DNA from: Gammaproteobacteria bacterium
Lineage (GTDB): Bacteria > Pseudomonadota > Gammaproteobacteria > Competibacterales > Competibacteraceae
Direction of reading: 5' to 3'
Assembly: GCA_003562535.1 (NCBI GenBank)
Contig: PWUP01000028.1
Location: 1-19,417, forward strand
DNA: 19,417 nt
In this document: positions 1-8,713 of the stretch, piece by piece
Position numbering within the stretch: position 1 is the first letter of the stretch
Layout: each line of letters begins with the position of its first letter
The notes under the pieces: model-generated
Databases searched by the model: none
Told to the model about the DNA's origin: nothing
What the model saw: only the letters and a program-made list of their open reading frames with translations
Program-made: the position numbers and the translations under genes

Positions 1-1904
1 TCTAAACCCTGTTCGATCTGCCGCAACAAGGCATCACGGCGCAGATCCGGGTCAGAATCAATCACCCGGATACTGATGCGGATCTGATTGCCATCCGGGG
101 CAAGATAAGGATCGAGCAACACGGCGCGGAGTTCCGCCGGCAGGCGTTCGTACAACACCGCCAGGCCGAAAGTATCCAGCGGTTCACCTCGGTTGAGAAA
201 GGTGATCACCTCATTGGCCGTCGCCACCGACAGCACCTTACCGGTCTCCGGCAGACTGTCCAGCCAATCGTGGATAGCCCCAACATCGCGCAGGCGAAAC
301 TCATTAAACCAATAACCGGCGGTGGGGCCTGCTTCTTCTTCAGCAAAGGGGAAATCATCCTCCCAGTCATCATCGTCATCCACTAAGAAGTGCGCCGGGG
401 CATCGAGAATGACATCCAGCGGTGTGGTTCCGCCGAGTTCACGGTCAATCAGCACCATGCCCTGATAGATTTCGGTACCGGTTTTGAAATAATCAATAAA
501 GCGATTTTCAACACTGAGCCGCGAGATACCCACTAGCCCCACAACGGCCAGCACCACAAAGGTTATGCCCACCACAGCAGGCCGCCGCTCGACAACACCC
601 GCAAAACCCAGATTGGCGCGAGCGGTCAGATCACGCTGCCGTGCGGGTGGTGTGCCGGGATTCAGTAAAGCCAAAGCACTAGGAAACACAATGAAACTGA
701 GCACAAAGCCGAAACCGACCGCGTACATCATCATCAATCCGAAATCCATCACCGGGCGGATATCGGCAAACAGCAGCGAGCCGAAAGACACAATCGTAGT
801 CAAGGCCGAATACAGTGACGGTTTAAATTTGCTGGCAATGGTCTCGCGCAGCAAGGCCGTTTGAGTCTGGGCGGGGTCAAGGCGGTGCAATTCGCGGTGG
901 CGGACAATCAAATGCACCATCAGCGATAGGGTGAGGATCAGCACCAAAGAGATGAAATTCGACGACACCACCGTCACCGGCCAGCCCATAAAGCCGAGAA
1001 ACCCCAGCATACCCACGGCCACACCGGCACAAATTGTCGTCGGCACCAGAACCCAGTACCAGCGGCGGAAGGCCAGACTCAGCAAGGCGATAATAAACAC
1101 CCCTACACCGAGGCCAAACACCCGCAAGTCGCTGCGTACATAGTCAATCATATCGGCGGCAATCATGGGCACTCCGCCCAGATGCAGGGTCGCGCGGTCG
1201 CGGTAACGATCTAAAATCGTCCGTGCTTTGGCGATGCCGACTTCTAACTCCCGTTGCAATTCAGCACTGAGCTGGGTAAATTCGGCACTGATACGCGCCA
1301 GTTCCTCAGTTTCGGCTGCCGTCAGCCCCTCAGCCGCCCGTTTCAACCGCAGATCATCGCGCCGCACCAATAAGTCATAAGCCTCGTCATGACGTTCCAG
1401 CAAGACTAATAACGCCGTGGTGTCCGCGCTGGGATTGATGAGCAGATTGCGATAAATGGGACTGGTCAGGAATTCTTGCCGTGCCCTATCGCGATCCACA
1501 TCGTCATCGAGCAGGGTACGAATCCCCTGTTCCAAGTCGCTCAGGGTCTGGCGCGGGCTGTCCAGCAGCGGCACATCCAGCATACTGACCACTTCGCGTA
1601 CCCCGTCCTGGGCCGCTAACTCATCGCGCAGGGCTTTTAGGGTGTGTAAACTCTCATCCGAGAATAAATCGGCATGGGGGGTATAGGTAACGATCAGAAA
1701 TTCATCAGAGCCATACTGAGCACGGACTTCGCGGTAGTACAGCAGATCCGCGTCGTTTTCCAGTACCAATGAATCCGACGAGGCATCCAGCCGAAAGGAC
1801 TGAGCGTGATATAAGGCAGCGGCCAGAACCAGCAGCACCACCATCAGGGTGATCCAAGGGTGGCCGAGGGTGACGCGGTAATAACCAGTGATCATTGTTG
1901 ACAT
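1..1904 (-). CDS. RND superfamily (MMPL/HAE3-type) exporter, C-terminus cut by window edge
   Basis: Inner-membrane permease of the RND superfamily, of the stand-alone MMPL/HAE3 type that moves lipids or other hydrophobic compounds; the substrate cannot be read from the sequence. About 634 codons are present, read leftward off the window, so roughly the last quarter (second membrane bundle) is missing. A first membrane helix lies at about residues 15-33, then a long periplasmic domain whose start carries the typical S-S-D-S-L-V-L segment. A helix bundle follows at about 255-415 (sterol-sensing-domain-like, with the segment SLMVHLIVRHRE), then a further helix at about 438-460 and a second periplasmic domain. 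That second domain holds a strongly acidic stretch encoded near 325-395. Start: ATG at 1904 has AGGA 12 nt upstream; an in-frame ATG at 1895 is an alternative. The gene is divergent from the FAH-family gene. Confidence 0.88.
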   Translation of the reverse strand, partial: MSTMITGYYRVTLGHPWITLMVVLLVLAAALYHAQSFRLDASSDSLVLENDADLLYYREVRAQYGSDEFLIVTYTPHADLFSDESLHTLKALRDELAAQDGVREVVSMLDVPLLDSPRQTLSDLEQGIRTLLDDDVDRDRARQEFLTSPIYRNLLINPSADTTALLVLLERHDEAYDLLVRRDDLRLKRAAEGLTAAETEELARISAEFTQLSAELQRELEVGIAKARTILDRYRDRATLHLGGVPMIAADMIDYVRSDLRVFGLGVGVFIIALLSLAFRRWYWVLVPTTICAGVAVGMLGFLGFMGWPVTVVSSNFISLVLILTLSLMVHLIVRHRELHRLDPAQTQTALLRETIASKFKPSLYSALTTIVSFGSLLFADIRPVMDFGLMMMYAVGFGFVLSFIVFPSALALLNPGTPPARQRDLTARANLGFAGVVERRPAVVGITFVVLAVVGLVGISRLSVENRFIDYFKTGTEIYQGMVLIDRELGGTTPLDVILDAPAHFLVDDDDDWEDDFPFAEEEAGPTAGYWFNEFRLRDVGAIHDWLDSLPETGKVLSVATANEVITFLNRGEPLDTFGLAVLYERLPAELRAVLLDPYLAPDGNQIRISIRVIDSDPDLRRDALLRQIEQGL

Positions 1905-1944
1905 GCGGCAGTGGAATCCTATTGAGTGCGGCTACAGTAGACTG

Positions 1945-1953
1945 TGAGATAAT
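1945..1953 (+). promoter_or_regulatory. Candidate extended -10 promoter for the FAH-family gene
   Basis: TG at 1945-1946, one base, then GATAAT at 1948-1953 matches the extended -10 form (TGnTATAAT, 5 of 6 in the hexamer). No good -35 lies at 16-18 nt; TTGAGT at 1922-1927 is 20 nt away. It sits in the divergent gap between the RND exporter and the FAH-family gene and would give a leader of about 30 nt. Confidence 0.4.
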
Positions 1954-1987
1954 ACCTAATGTTCACACAGTATATCTAAGGTCTGTT

Positions 1988-2695
1988 ATGTCCACTGATA
2001 CTCAACCCGCATGGGTGATTACTCCTCCAGCACGCGCTACCCTACCGATTAACAACCGCTCACAGCGGTTCCCCGTGCATCGCGTGTACTGTGTGGGGCG
2101 CAATTATGCGGCTCATGCCGTGGAAATGGGTCATGATCCCGACCGCGAGCCGCCGTTTTTTTTCCAGAAAAATCCCGATAATGTGCTGGCGGGTGCAGAC
2201 GTGCTATTCCCCTATCCCAGCGCCAGCAGTGATGTTCACCATGAAATCGAGCTGGTGGTGGCCTTAGCCAGCGGTGGGGTCGATATCCCTGTAGAACAGG
2301 CTGTGGATTGTGTCTGGGGCTATGCCGTGGGCTTGGATATGACCCGCCGCGATTTGCAAGCCGAGGCTAAACAACGGGGACGGCCTTGGGAAGTGGGTAA
2401 AGCCTTTGAGTATTCCGCGCCCTGCTCGCCGGTGTATGCGGCGGCTGAAATCGGACATCCGGCTCAGGGGCGGGTGTGGCTAACCGTGAATGACCAGCTC
2501 CGCCAAGAGGGCGATTTAGCCCAAATGATTTGGAAAGTCCCCGAAATTATCGCTTATCTATCACGCTTGTTTACACTGCGCCCAGGGGATCTCATCATGA
2601 CCGGTACCCCGGCTGGTGTCGGTCCGGTGCAACGCGGTGATGTGTTGCTTGGCGGCATCGACAGCATCGGCCAGTTGCGGGTGAGGGTGAGTTAA
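1988..2695 (+). CDS. Fumarylacetoacetate hydrolase (FAH) family protein, probable acylpyruvase/fumarylpyruvate hydrolase type
   Basis: Cytosolic metal-dependent hydrolase of the FAH superfamily, 235 aa, the usual length for the single-domain acylpyruvase/fumarylpyruvate hydrolase branch that cleaves C-C bonds in 2,4-diketo acids. Visible signatures are YCVGRNYAAHA (residues 34-44), HHEIELVVAL (84-93), GYAVGLDMTRRDLQ (111-124) and a C-terminal MTGTPAGVGPV. Likely metal ligands are E86, E88 and D117; K61, K128 and K138 fall in conserved family blocks. The reading frame is open back to 1895, but ATG at 1988 is preferred because AAGG lies 6 nt upstream and the protein then begins in family-like fashion; the longer form would overlap the divergent exporter's start. 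No aromatic-degradation genes adjoin it, so the substrate is open; oxaloacetate tautomerase or decarboxylase activity, known for some relatives, is possible. Confidence 0.9.
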   Translation: MSTDTQPAWVITPPARATLPINNRSQRFPVHRVYCVGRNYAAHAVEMGHDPDREPPFFFQKNPDNVLAGADVLFPYPSASSDVHHEIELVVALASGGVDIPVEQAVDCVWGYAVGLDMTRRDLQAEAKQRGRPWEVGKAFEYSAPCSPVYAAAEIGHPAQGRVWLTVNDQLRQEGDLAQMIWKVPEIIAYLSRLFTLRPGDLIMTGTPAGVGPVQRGDVLLGGIDSIGQLRVRVS

Positions 2696-2798
2696 ACCAA
2701 GACGGCAACGGGCGCTGCGGCCTTGAGGGTCACCATTAAGCGGGGATTTAGCCGTAAGCCTGTAAACTGGCCAGCGTCAATAGTGCGGAGATCAACGG

Positions 2799-5417
2799 AT
2801 GCACCCAATCACTCAACTCAGCATCGGCCCCATCGTTCAGCGCCTGGGGCTGGCGGTCTTATTACTCGGTTTAGTCGCCTGCGGTGGCGACACTGAGAAC
2901 GATGTCAGCAATGGCACCTCGCCACCAGAGCAGTTCACCGTCAGTGGGGTCATTACCGCCATGCCGGGTCATGCGGTCGATGGCAGTACCAATAATCCAG
3001 AATCACCTTTGCGCAGCAATCACAGCCCTGCTCAAGCGCAACCGCTGCCCAATCCGGTGCGATTAGGCGGTTATGTGACAGCGACGCCCACCGGCTGGCC
3101 TGGGGATCGCTTTGAACGCCAGCCCGATCCCAGCGATTTTTATCGCGTGGCCTTGGTGGCCGGACAGCGCATTGAGCTGACCATCAGCGATTGGACGCCC
3201 GATGGGCGAGTCAATCTGGAGTTATGGTTGTACGCCACCGGCAACCCACTGGAGCCTGAGGTGATGGATGTCGCTTTAGGCACCGGCCCAGTTCAAACCC
3301 TGGTCGCGCCCGCCAGTGGTGAGTATTGGTTGGAGGTGTATGCGTTCCGAGGGGGTTCCAATTACCAGCTCAGCATTGGTGAGGTAACGGCTATGAGCAC
3401 GTCAGCGCCGCAGGATTTATACCTGAGTATGCCGTTGCTGACCGACGAAGTGTTGGTGAAAACCCGTCAGTTGACGGCCATCCAGCGTGCGGCGGGAGCC
3501 GCTGAGCCGCTGGACACCTTAGCGGCGGCTGGTTTGACCTTGCTCTCCGGTACGTGCGAGCAGTGGACGCGCTGGACGGTTGAGCAGCCGCAACAGGCGG
3601 TGCGTACCCTTGGGGCGACTGACCGGCCTGAGCGGCCGATGACACTGAGCGCGGAACAACAGCAGCGGTTAGCGATTTTGAATGTAGTCAAATCGCTGCG
3701 AGAGCGACCTGAAGTGGCGCAGGCCGCACCGAATCAGCCCTTAGAATTGCAACGGGTGCCTAATGATCCGGGTTTCGGCCAGCAATGGCATTACCCACTG
3801 ATTCAATTACCGCAGGCGTGGGATTTAAGCACCGGCGGTGAACGGCCAGTGATTGTGGCGGTACCCGATACGGGCGTGTTTCTTGCCCATGAGGATCTGC
3901 AAGGCCAATTAGTGCCGGGCTATGATTTTGTCGAGCGCCGAGTCGGCGGCGATGATCCGGGTGATGCCGCTGTAGTGGGTGAAAGCAGTTGGCATGGCAC
4001 CCATGTCGCCGGAACCATAGCCGCCCGGACGGACAATAATCGCGGGGTCGCCGGGGTATCATGGGGGGCGCAGATTATGCCGTTACGGGTGATCGGGCGC
4101 GGTAGCGGTTCGATTTACGATCTGGCCCAGGGGATGCGCTACGCCTTGGGATTACCTAATGATTCCGGCGAAGTGCCCGAGCGCCGTGCCGATATTATTA
4201 ATCTCAGTGTGGGCACTAACGCCGATTCGCCCTTATACGCCGAAGTCATTCAAGCGGCTCGGGATCGTGGGGTAGTGATTGTCGCGGCGGCGGGTAATCA
4301 GGCCACTGACCGGCCATTATTCCCTGCGGCCCTCGATGGGGTGATCTCAGTCACGGCGGTAGGCCCCAATAAACAAGCCGCACCTTATGCCAATTTCGGC
4401 TCCACCATTGATCTGACCGCTCCGGGCGGTGATCAGCGCCAAGGCACGGCTTCCGGGGTGTTAAGCACCTTAGTTGAGGTCGTCGGTGGCGAGCGCCGCA
4501 GCAGTTATGGCTTTTTGCAAGGCACGTCGATGGCGACTCCGCATGTAGCCGGAGTGCTGGCCTTGATGAAAGCGATTTATCCCGAGTTGGACTATGATAC
4601 CTTCCAGAATGTATTGGCCTCTGGACAAATTACCGAAGATCTCGGTGTTACGGGGTTTGACCCGCGCTATGGCTGGGGGCTGATCGACGCCTTGCAAGCC
4701 GTCTTTGCGGCGCAGTCATTAGCCGCGGCGGGACGGCCCTCCAGTCTTCTGGTGGCCGAACCCAATGTGCTGGATTTCGGCAGCCTCAGCAGCGAGCAGA
4801 TACTGGAGATTCGCCGCCGTGGTGACCAACTGTTGGCGGTCAGCCAGACTGACAGCAATGCGAACTGGTTAACGATAGAGTCGTTGGCGGTTGATGCCGA
4901 CGGTTTAGGAACCTACCGAGTGCGGGTTGACCGCAGCGGTCTGACGCCTGCCACTTATACGGCAACGCTTACGATCACATCCAGCTTGAATCAGGTCTTG
5001 ACGGTGCCGGTGAGTTTACGGGTCGGTGTCAGCGAGCCGGGGGAGCTAGGATTGATTTATGTCTTATTATTAGATGAGGACTTTCGTACCGTGGAGGAGT
5101 TGCCTGTGCTGGGTAGTGTCGGCGAATACCGCTTCCGCTTCAGCGGATTGGAGCCGGGGGAGTATTTCATCGCTGCGGGTACCGATAACGATAATGATGG
5201 GTTTATCTGCGATCCTGGTGAAGCCTGCGGTGCCTATCCAACGCTTGGGGTGGCCGATCCCATCCGTGTTGAACAGAATCATACGGATCTGAATTTTGTG
5301 ATCGGCTATTCCAGCACGGAGCTGCGTACCCGCAGCACGGCCAGCGAGTCTCTGGAATCTAAAGGATTACCGCGTTTATCTATTGATCGGCCACGTATGC
5401 TTTATGGCGCGCCCTGA
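2799..5417 (+). CDS. Subtilisin-like serine protease (S8), predicted lipoprotein with PPC domain and C-terminal beta domains
   Basis: Exported endopeptidase of family S8, 872 aa. The N-terminus is a lipoprotein signal with a hydrophobic run ending in LVAC, lipidated Cys at residue 28. Then come a conserved linker rich in N, P and Q, a PPC (bacterial pre-peptidase C-terminal) domain at about 85-198 placed N-terminally, a propeptide-like region at about 210-325, and the catalytic domain at about 330-635. The triad is D357 (in VPDTGV), H399 (WHGTHVAGT) and S577 (GTSMATPHVAG), with oxyanion Asn N500 (AAAGN). Residues about 645-745 resemble a BACON or immunoglobulin-like beta domain; about 750-845 form a last domain with a D-N-D-N-D-G calcium-type loop at 796-801 followed by C804 and C810, which could pair. 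GGAG lies 8 nt before the ATG. The 3' end overlaps the EamA gene by 14 nt, suggesting coupling. The protease call is firm; the C-terminal domain names are tentative. Confidence 0.93.
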   Translation: MHPITQLSIGPIVQRLGLAVLLLGLVACGGDTENDVSNGTSPPEQFTVSGVITAMPGHAVDGSTNNPESPLRSNHSPAQAQPLPNPVRLGGYVTATPTGWPGDRFERQPDPSDFYRVALVAGQRIELTISDWTPDGRVNLELWLYATGNPLEPEVMDVALGTGPVQTLVAPASGEYWLEVYAFRGGSNYQLSIGEVTAMSTSAPQDLYLSMPLLTDEVLVKTRQLTAIQRAAGAAEPLDTLAAAGLTLLSGTCEQWTRWTVEQPQQAVRTLGATDRPERPMTLSAEQQQRLAILNVVKSLRERPEVAQAAPNQPLELQRVPNDPGFGQQWHYPLIQLPQAWDLSTGGERPVIVAVPDTGVFLAHEDLQGQLVPGYDFVERRVGGDDPGDAAVVGESSWHGTHVAGTIAARTDNNRGVAGVSWGAQIMPLRVIGRGSGSIYDLAQGMRYALGLPNDSGEVPERRADIINLSVGTNADSPLYAEVIQAARDRGVVIVAAAGNQATDRPLFPAALDGVISVTAVGPNKQAAPYANFGSTIDLTAPGGDQRQGTASGVLSTLVEVVGGERRSSYGFLQGTSMATPHVAGVLALMKAIYPELDYDTFQNVLASGQITEDLGVTGFDPRYGWGLIDALQAVFAAQSLAAAGRPSSLLVAEPNVLDFGSLSSEQILEIRRRGDQLLAVSQTDSNANWLTIESLAVDADGLGTYRVRVDRSGLTPATYTATLTITSSLNQVLTVPVSLRVGVSEPGELGLIYVLLLDEDFRTVEELPVLGSVGEYRFRFSGLEPGEYFIAAGTDNDNDGFICDPGEACGAYPTLGVADPIRVEQNHTDLNFVIGYSSTELRTRSTASESLESKGLPRLSIDRPRMLYGAP

Positions 5418-6279
5418 AACCACTGCGGCTGGCGTGGCCAGCGGCATCCAACTGATGTTGCTGGCCATGCTGCTGTTGGCGGTCAACGACGCCATCGCCA
5501 AATACCTCAGCGCGATGTATCCGGTATTACAAGTGCTGTGGTTGCGGGCAATGGGATTTTTAGTGTTCGCTTTGGCCGTTGCCTATCACGCTGGGCGGTT
5601 GCGGGGCATGTTACGTTCTCGGCGACCAGGTGTGCAGACCCTGCGGGGGTTATTAATGGCGCTGCAAATGGCCGTCATTATGGTGTCGTTTTGGTTATTG
5701 CCGATGGCTGAGGTGGCGGCTGTGCTCTCGGCAGCGCCCTTGGTGGTGGTGGCATTGGCCGTACCCGTATTGGGTGAACGGGTCGGATTACACCGCTGGG
5801 CGGGGGTGGTCATCGGCTTTGTTGGGGTATTGCTGATTATCCGTCCCGGCTCGGCTTTGTTTGATTGGACCTTATTATTGCCCGTATTCGGGGCGATACT
5901 GTGGGGCAGTTATCAAATCATGGTGCGCATCGTCAGTGAATACGATGACTCCATGACCACGTTGCTGTACACCGCTGTGGTAGTCGCCATCGTGTTCACC
6001 GTGATTTCCCCGTGGCAATGGGTCAGCCCCACCCCTGAAGATTGGCTGTGGTTTATCCTGCTGGGCGTGATTAACAGTGTGGCGCATTACGCCATGATTA
6101 TCGCCTTGGGACGCGCTCCGGCGTCCTTATTACAGCCGTTTGTGTACAGCGGTATTGTTTGGGCGACTTTACTGGGCTGGCTGGTGTTTGCCGATTTACC
6201 GGATCGTTGGGCGGTGGCCGGGATGTTATTGGTGACGGCGGGAGGCTTGTATGTGATGTATCGGGAGCGTAAACGTTGA
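5404..6279 (+). CDS. EamA/DMT-superfamily permease
   Basis: Inner-membrane drug/metabolite transporter, 291 aa, the usual length for a two-EamA-repeat protein with ten helices. The hydrophobic segments are evenly spaced through the protein. The first repeat begins GIQLMLLAMLLLAVNDAIAK, and the N-A-K with following L-R-A after the second helix is typical of this superfamily. The substrate cannot be predicted (metabolites, amino acids and SAM are all known for relatives). Start choice: the frame opens with TTG at 5383, but ATG at 5404 fits the family start better; neither has a strong Shine-Dalgarno. With the ATG the gene overlaps the protease stop by 14 nt, so it is probably translated by coupling on the same transcript. 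A functional link with the protease is not evident. Confidence 0.88.
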   Translation: MARPETTAAGVASGIQLMLLAMLLLAVNDAIAKYLSAMYPVLQVLWLRAMGFLVFALAVAYHAGRLRGMLRSRRPGVQTLRGLLMALQMAVIMVSFWLLPMAEVAAVLSAAPLVVVALAVPVLGERVGLHRWAGVVIGFVGVLLIIRPGSALFDWTLLLPVFGAILWGSYQIMVRIVSEYDDSMTTLLYTAVVVAIVFTVISPWQWVSPTPEDWLWFILLGVINSVAHYAMIIALGRAPASLLQPFVYSGIVWATLLGWLVFADLPDRWAVAGMLLVTAGGLYVMYRERKR

Positions 6280-6359
6280 TGGGCCGTGATTACCTAGCAA
6301 ACCTGAAACCGATCGCAATACACTCACCCCAACTATCGCCGCAATCGGGGTGAATGTTA

Positions 6360-8696
6360 ATGGATACTGAAAACCCATCATTAATGCAGACTTTACCTGC
6401 ACTAATTTGGGCAAGACAACACCGTGGCCGCAACCCAGTGACACTGGGCATAGTGCTGTTTGCAGTGCTGTGCAGTCTTTTTATACTGATTGGAGCGTTG
6501 CTGGTGCGCTTTGAATCGGCGCAATATCAACAGCAGCAGCTCGAATACGTTCAACAGCAACTCGATACGCTCAGCACCTCACTGCAAAATAGAATCTATT
6601 CAAATATTTATAGAGTTGCGTCGGTTGAAACAGCGGTGGCCATGAATCCCGAATTGACACAAGATGATTTTGCCCGTGCAATGGCGGGTCTGTTTCAAGA
6701 CCAGCAGGATTTGCGCAATATCGGCTTGGCTAGAGAGATGGTGATTCAAATGATGTATCCTATTGAAGGCAATGAAGCCGCCATTGGCCTTGATTACACT
6801 ACATTACCTGAGCAGTTTGCTGCTGTAAATTTAGCGCTGCAGCTCAATCAGATTGTGCTTGCCGGGCCGCTGAATTTGGTACAAGGTGGACAAGGCATTA
6901 TCGCCCGCATTCCCATTCACACGCTCGACTCCACCTCACAGCAAAAGACCTTTTGGGGGTTCGCCTCAGTGGTTATGAACAGCGAGGCGCTGTTTACTGG
7001 GGCGGGCATCACCGAGGATCATGAGTCGTTGCTCATCGCCATCCGAGGCCGAGACGGTACGGGTGCACAGGGTGAGGTGTTCTTCGGTGATCCCTCAGTA
7101 TTTGATCGTGACCCCATCACCCAATCCATAGAACTGCCTTATGGGAGCTGGCAAATGGGGGGCATCCCCGCTGCAGGATGGACAGCTTACTCCGCACTGA
7201 CCGCCCCTCTGATGTGGATCTATCTAGCGGTGGCTTTGATTATTCTAACTTTTGCTGCCATCAGCGTTTTGCTGCTGATCGAGTACACACAAGCGGTTGA
7301 GTCCCTAAAAAAAGAACGTAATCTATTTGCCGAAGGCCCAGTATTTACCATGGAATGGGCTCCTGAACAGCACGGCAACTGGCCGGTAACTAGCGTTTCA
7401 TCCAATGTCGCCACCATTCTGGGCTACAAGCCAGCCGATATGCTTCACCCCGAATTTGTGTACACGGATCTGGTTCATCCTGATGATCGGGAACGTATCA
7501 TCAACACACTGAACTACAATATTGAACACCGTATTGATCGCTATGAAGAATCCTACCGCTTTAGAACTAAAACAGGTGATTATCTGTGGGTTTACGATTT
7601 TACCCTCTTGGTGCGTGACCCTGCCGGTCACCTGACCAGTATTCGCAGTTATATGTATGATCAAAGCGCCCGCAAGCAGACGGAAGAGGCACTGCGTATT
7701 GCCCAAGAAAGGTTGGAAAAAACAGCGTATGATCTGACGGAAAACATACCTGTCGGCACCTATACGATGGTACAACCTGCGGAGGGCGGTATAGCGCGTT
7801 TCGCCTTTATGAGTCGGCGTTTTCTGGAGCTGACGGGATTGGATCGGGAAGAGGCGGCATCTGATACCTTGAAAGCCTTTGCCCATGTGCATCCCGATGA
7901 TTTTGATGCTTGGGTCGCGCTGAATGCCCGCGCTTTTGAGGAAAAACAGCCCTTCTTTGGTGAAACGCGCGTACTGGTCAATGGTGACATCCGCTGGTTA
8001 GCCGCTGAATCTTCACCCCGTACACTGCCTGACGGTACCACGGTCTGGGAGGGCGTGCTCACCGACATCACCGAGCGCAAACGCGATGAAGCGACGTTAC
8101 AGGCTACCAACGCCGCCCTTGAACAAGAAATCGAAGAACGCCGCTTCATTGAAGAACAACTCAAGATCAAAACCGATATGCTGGAAATACTGTCCATGCA
8201 GGACGGTCTGACTCATATTGCCAATCGGCGTCAGTTCGATGAGCGAGCCAACCTAGAGTGGAAACAAACCTTACGCACCGGTCTTCCTCTAGCGCTGGTG
8301 ATGATGGATATCGATCATTTTAAGCCGTACAACGACTACTATGGCCACGGCGCGGGCGATGAGTGTTTGCGGCAAGTGGCGCAAGTGCTGAAGCACTGCT
8401 GTGATCGACCGCTGGACTTGGTCGCTCGGTATGGCGGCGAAGAGTTTGTGGCCCTATTACCGGAAACTGATCAAGACGGCGCCCGACATCTCGCTGAACA
8501 CATGCTGCGGGCGGTAGAGCAACTCGCTATTCCGCACGCTTGTTCTAGTGCGGCCAAGATCGTCACCCTGAGTGTCGGGGTGGCCATTCATAGCCCCGAC
8601 CGGGTTAAAACCAACTTGCAGGATTTGCAACACTGTGCGGATCAAGCCCTCTACGAGGCCAAACGTCAGGGGCGTAACCGAGTGGTCGAGTATTGA
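6360..8696 (+). CDS. Membrane diguanylate cyclase: CHASE-PAS-PAS-GGDEF
   Basis: Predicted to make cyclic di-GMP from two GTP in response to a periplasmic ligand and cytoplasmic PAS signals. Order: helix at about 27-49, periplasmic CHASE domain at about 60-260 (including the family blocks EGNEAAIGLDY and QGGQGIIARIP), helix at about 284-308, a PAS_3-like domain at about 320-445, a second PAS at about 455-580, a charged coiled coil at about 580-612, then GGDEF from D615. The active site is GGEEF at 692-696, a functional variant. An intact inhibitory I-site RxxD (R683-P-L-D686) lies five residues upstream, predicting product feedback inhibition. No EAL domain follows. Start: ATG at 6360 is preferred over the in-frame ATG at 6354 because GGGGTGA at 6347-6353 is then 6 nt upstream; 6354 would touch it. 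The stop is 17 nt from the convergent neighbour. Confidence 0.93.
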   Translation: MDTENPSLMQTLPALIWARQHRGRNPVTLGIVLFAVLCSLFILIGALLVRFESAQYQQQQLEYVQQQLDTLSTSLQNRIYSNIYRVASVETAVAMNPELTQDDFARAMAGLFQDQQDLRNIGLAREMVIQMMYPIEGNEAAIGLDYTTLPEQFAAVNLALQLNQIVLAGPLNLVQGGQGIIARIPIHTLDSTSQQKTFWGFASVVMNSEALFTGAGITEDHESLLIAIRGRDGTGAQGEVFFGDPSVFDRDPITQSIELPYGSWQMGGIPAAGWTAYSALTAPLMWIYLAVALIILTFAAISVLLLIEYTQAVESLKKERNLFAEGPVFTMEWAPEQHGNWPVTSVSSNVATILGYKPADMLHPEFVYTDLVHPDDRERIINTLNYNIEHRIDRYEESYRFRTKTGDYLWVYDFTLLVRDPAGHLTSIRSYMYDQSARKQTEEALRIAQERLEKTAYDLTENIPVGTYTMVQPAEGGIARFAFMSRRFLELTGLDREEAASDTLKAFAHVHPDDFDAWVALNARAFEEKQPFFGETRVLVNGDIRWLAAESSPRTLPDGTTVWEGVLTDITERKRDEATLQATNAALEQEIEERRFIEEQLKIKTDMLEILSMQDGLTHIANRRQFDERANLEWKQTLRTGLPLALVMMDIDHFKPYNDYYGHGAGDECLRQVAQVLKHCCDRPLDLVARYGGEEFVALLPETDQDGARHLAEHMLRAVEQLAIPHACSSAAKIVTLSVGVAIHSPDRVKTNLQDLQHCADQALYEAKRQGRNRVVEY

Positions 8697-8713
8697 TTGA
8701 CACGCCCAAGGTC

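Noticed and set aside
1895..1987. N-terminal extension of the FAH-family protein
   Set aside because: The frame is open from 1895, but this would overlap the divergent exporter start and pass through the candidate promoter; the internal ATG at 1988 has a good Shine-Dalgarno.
6328..6353. Terminator hairpin CACCCC...GGGGTG before the diguanylate cyclase
   Set aside because: Arms of six to seven bases with a loop of about 16 nt, no T-run, and the right arm is better explained as the Shine-Dalgarno of the next gene.
7398..7892. 164-codon open frame on the minus strand inside the diguanylate cyclase
   Set aside because: It lies opposite the two PAS domains with perfect family matches on the plus strand, and its own translation shows no recognisable domain.
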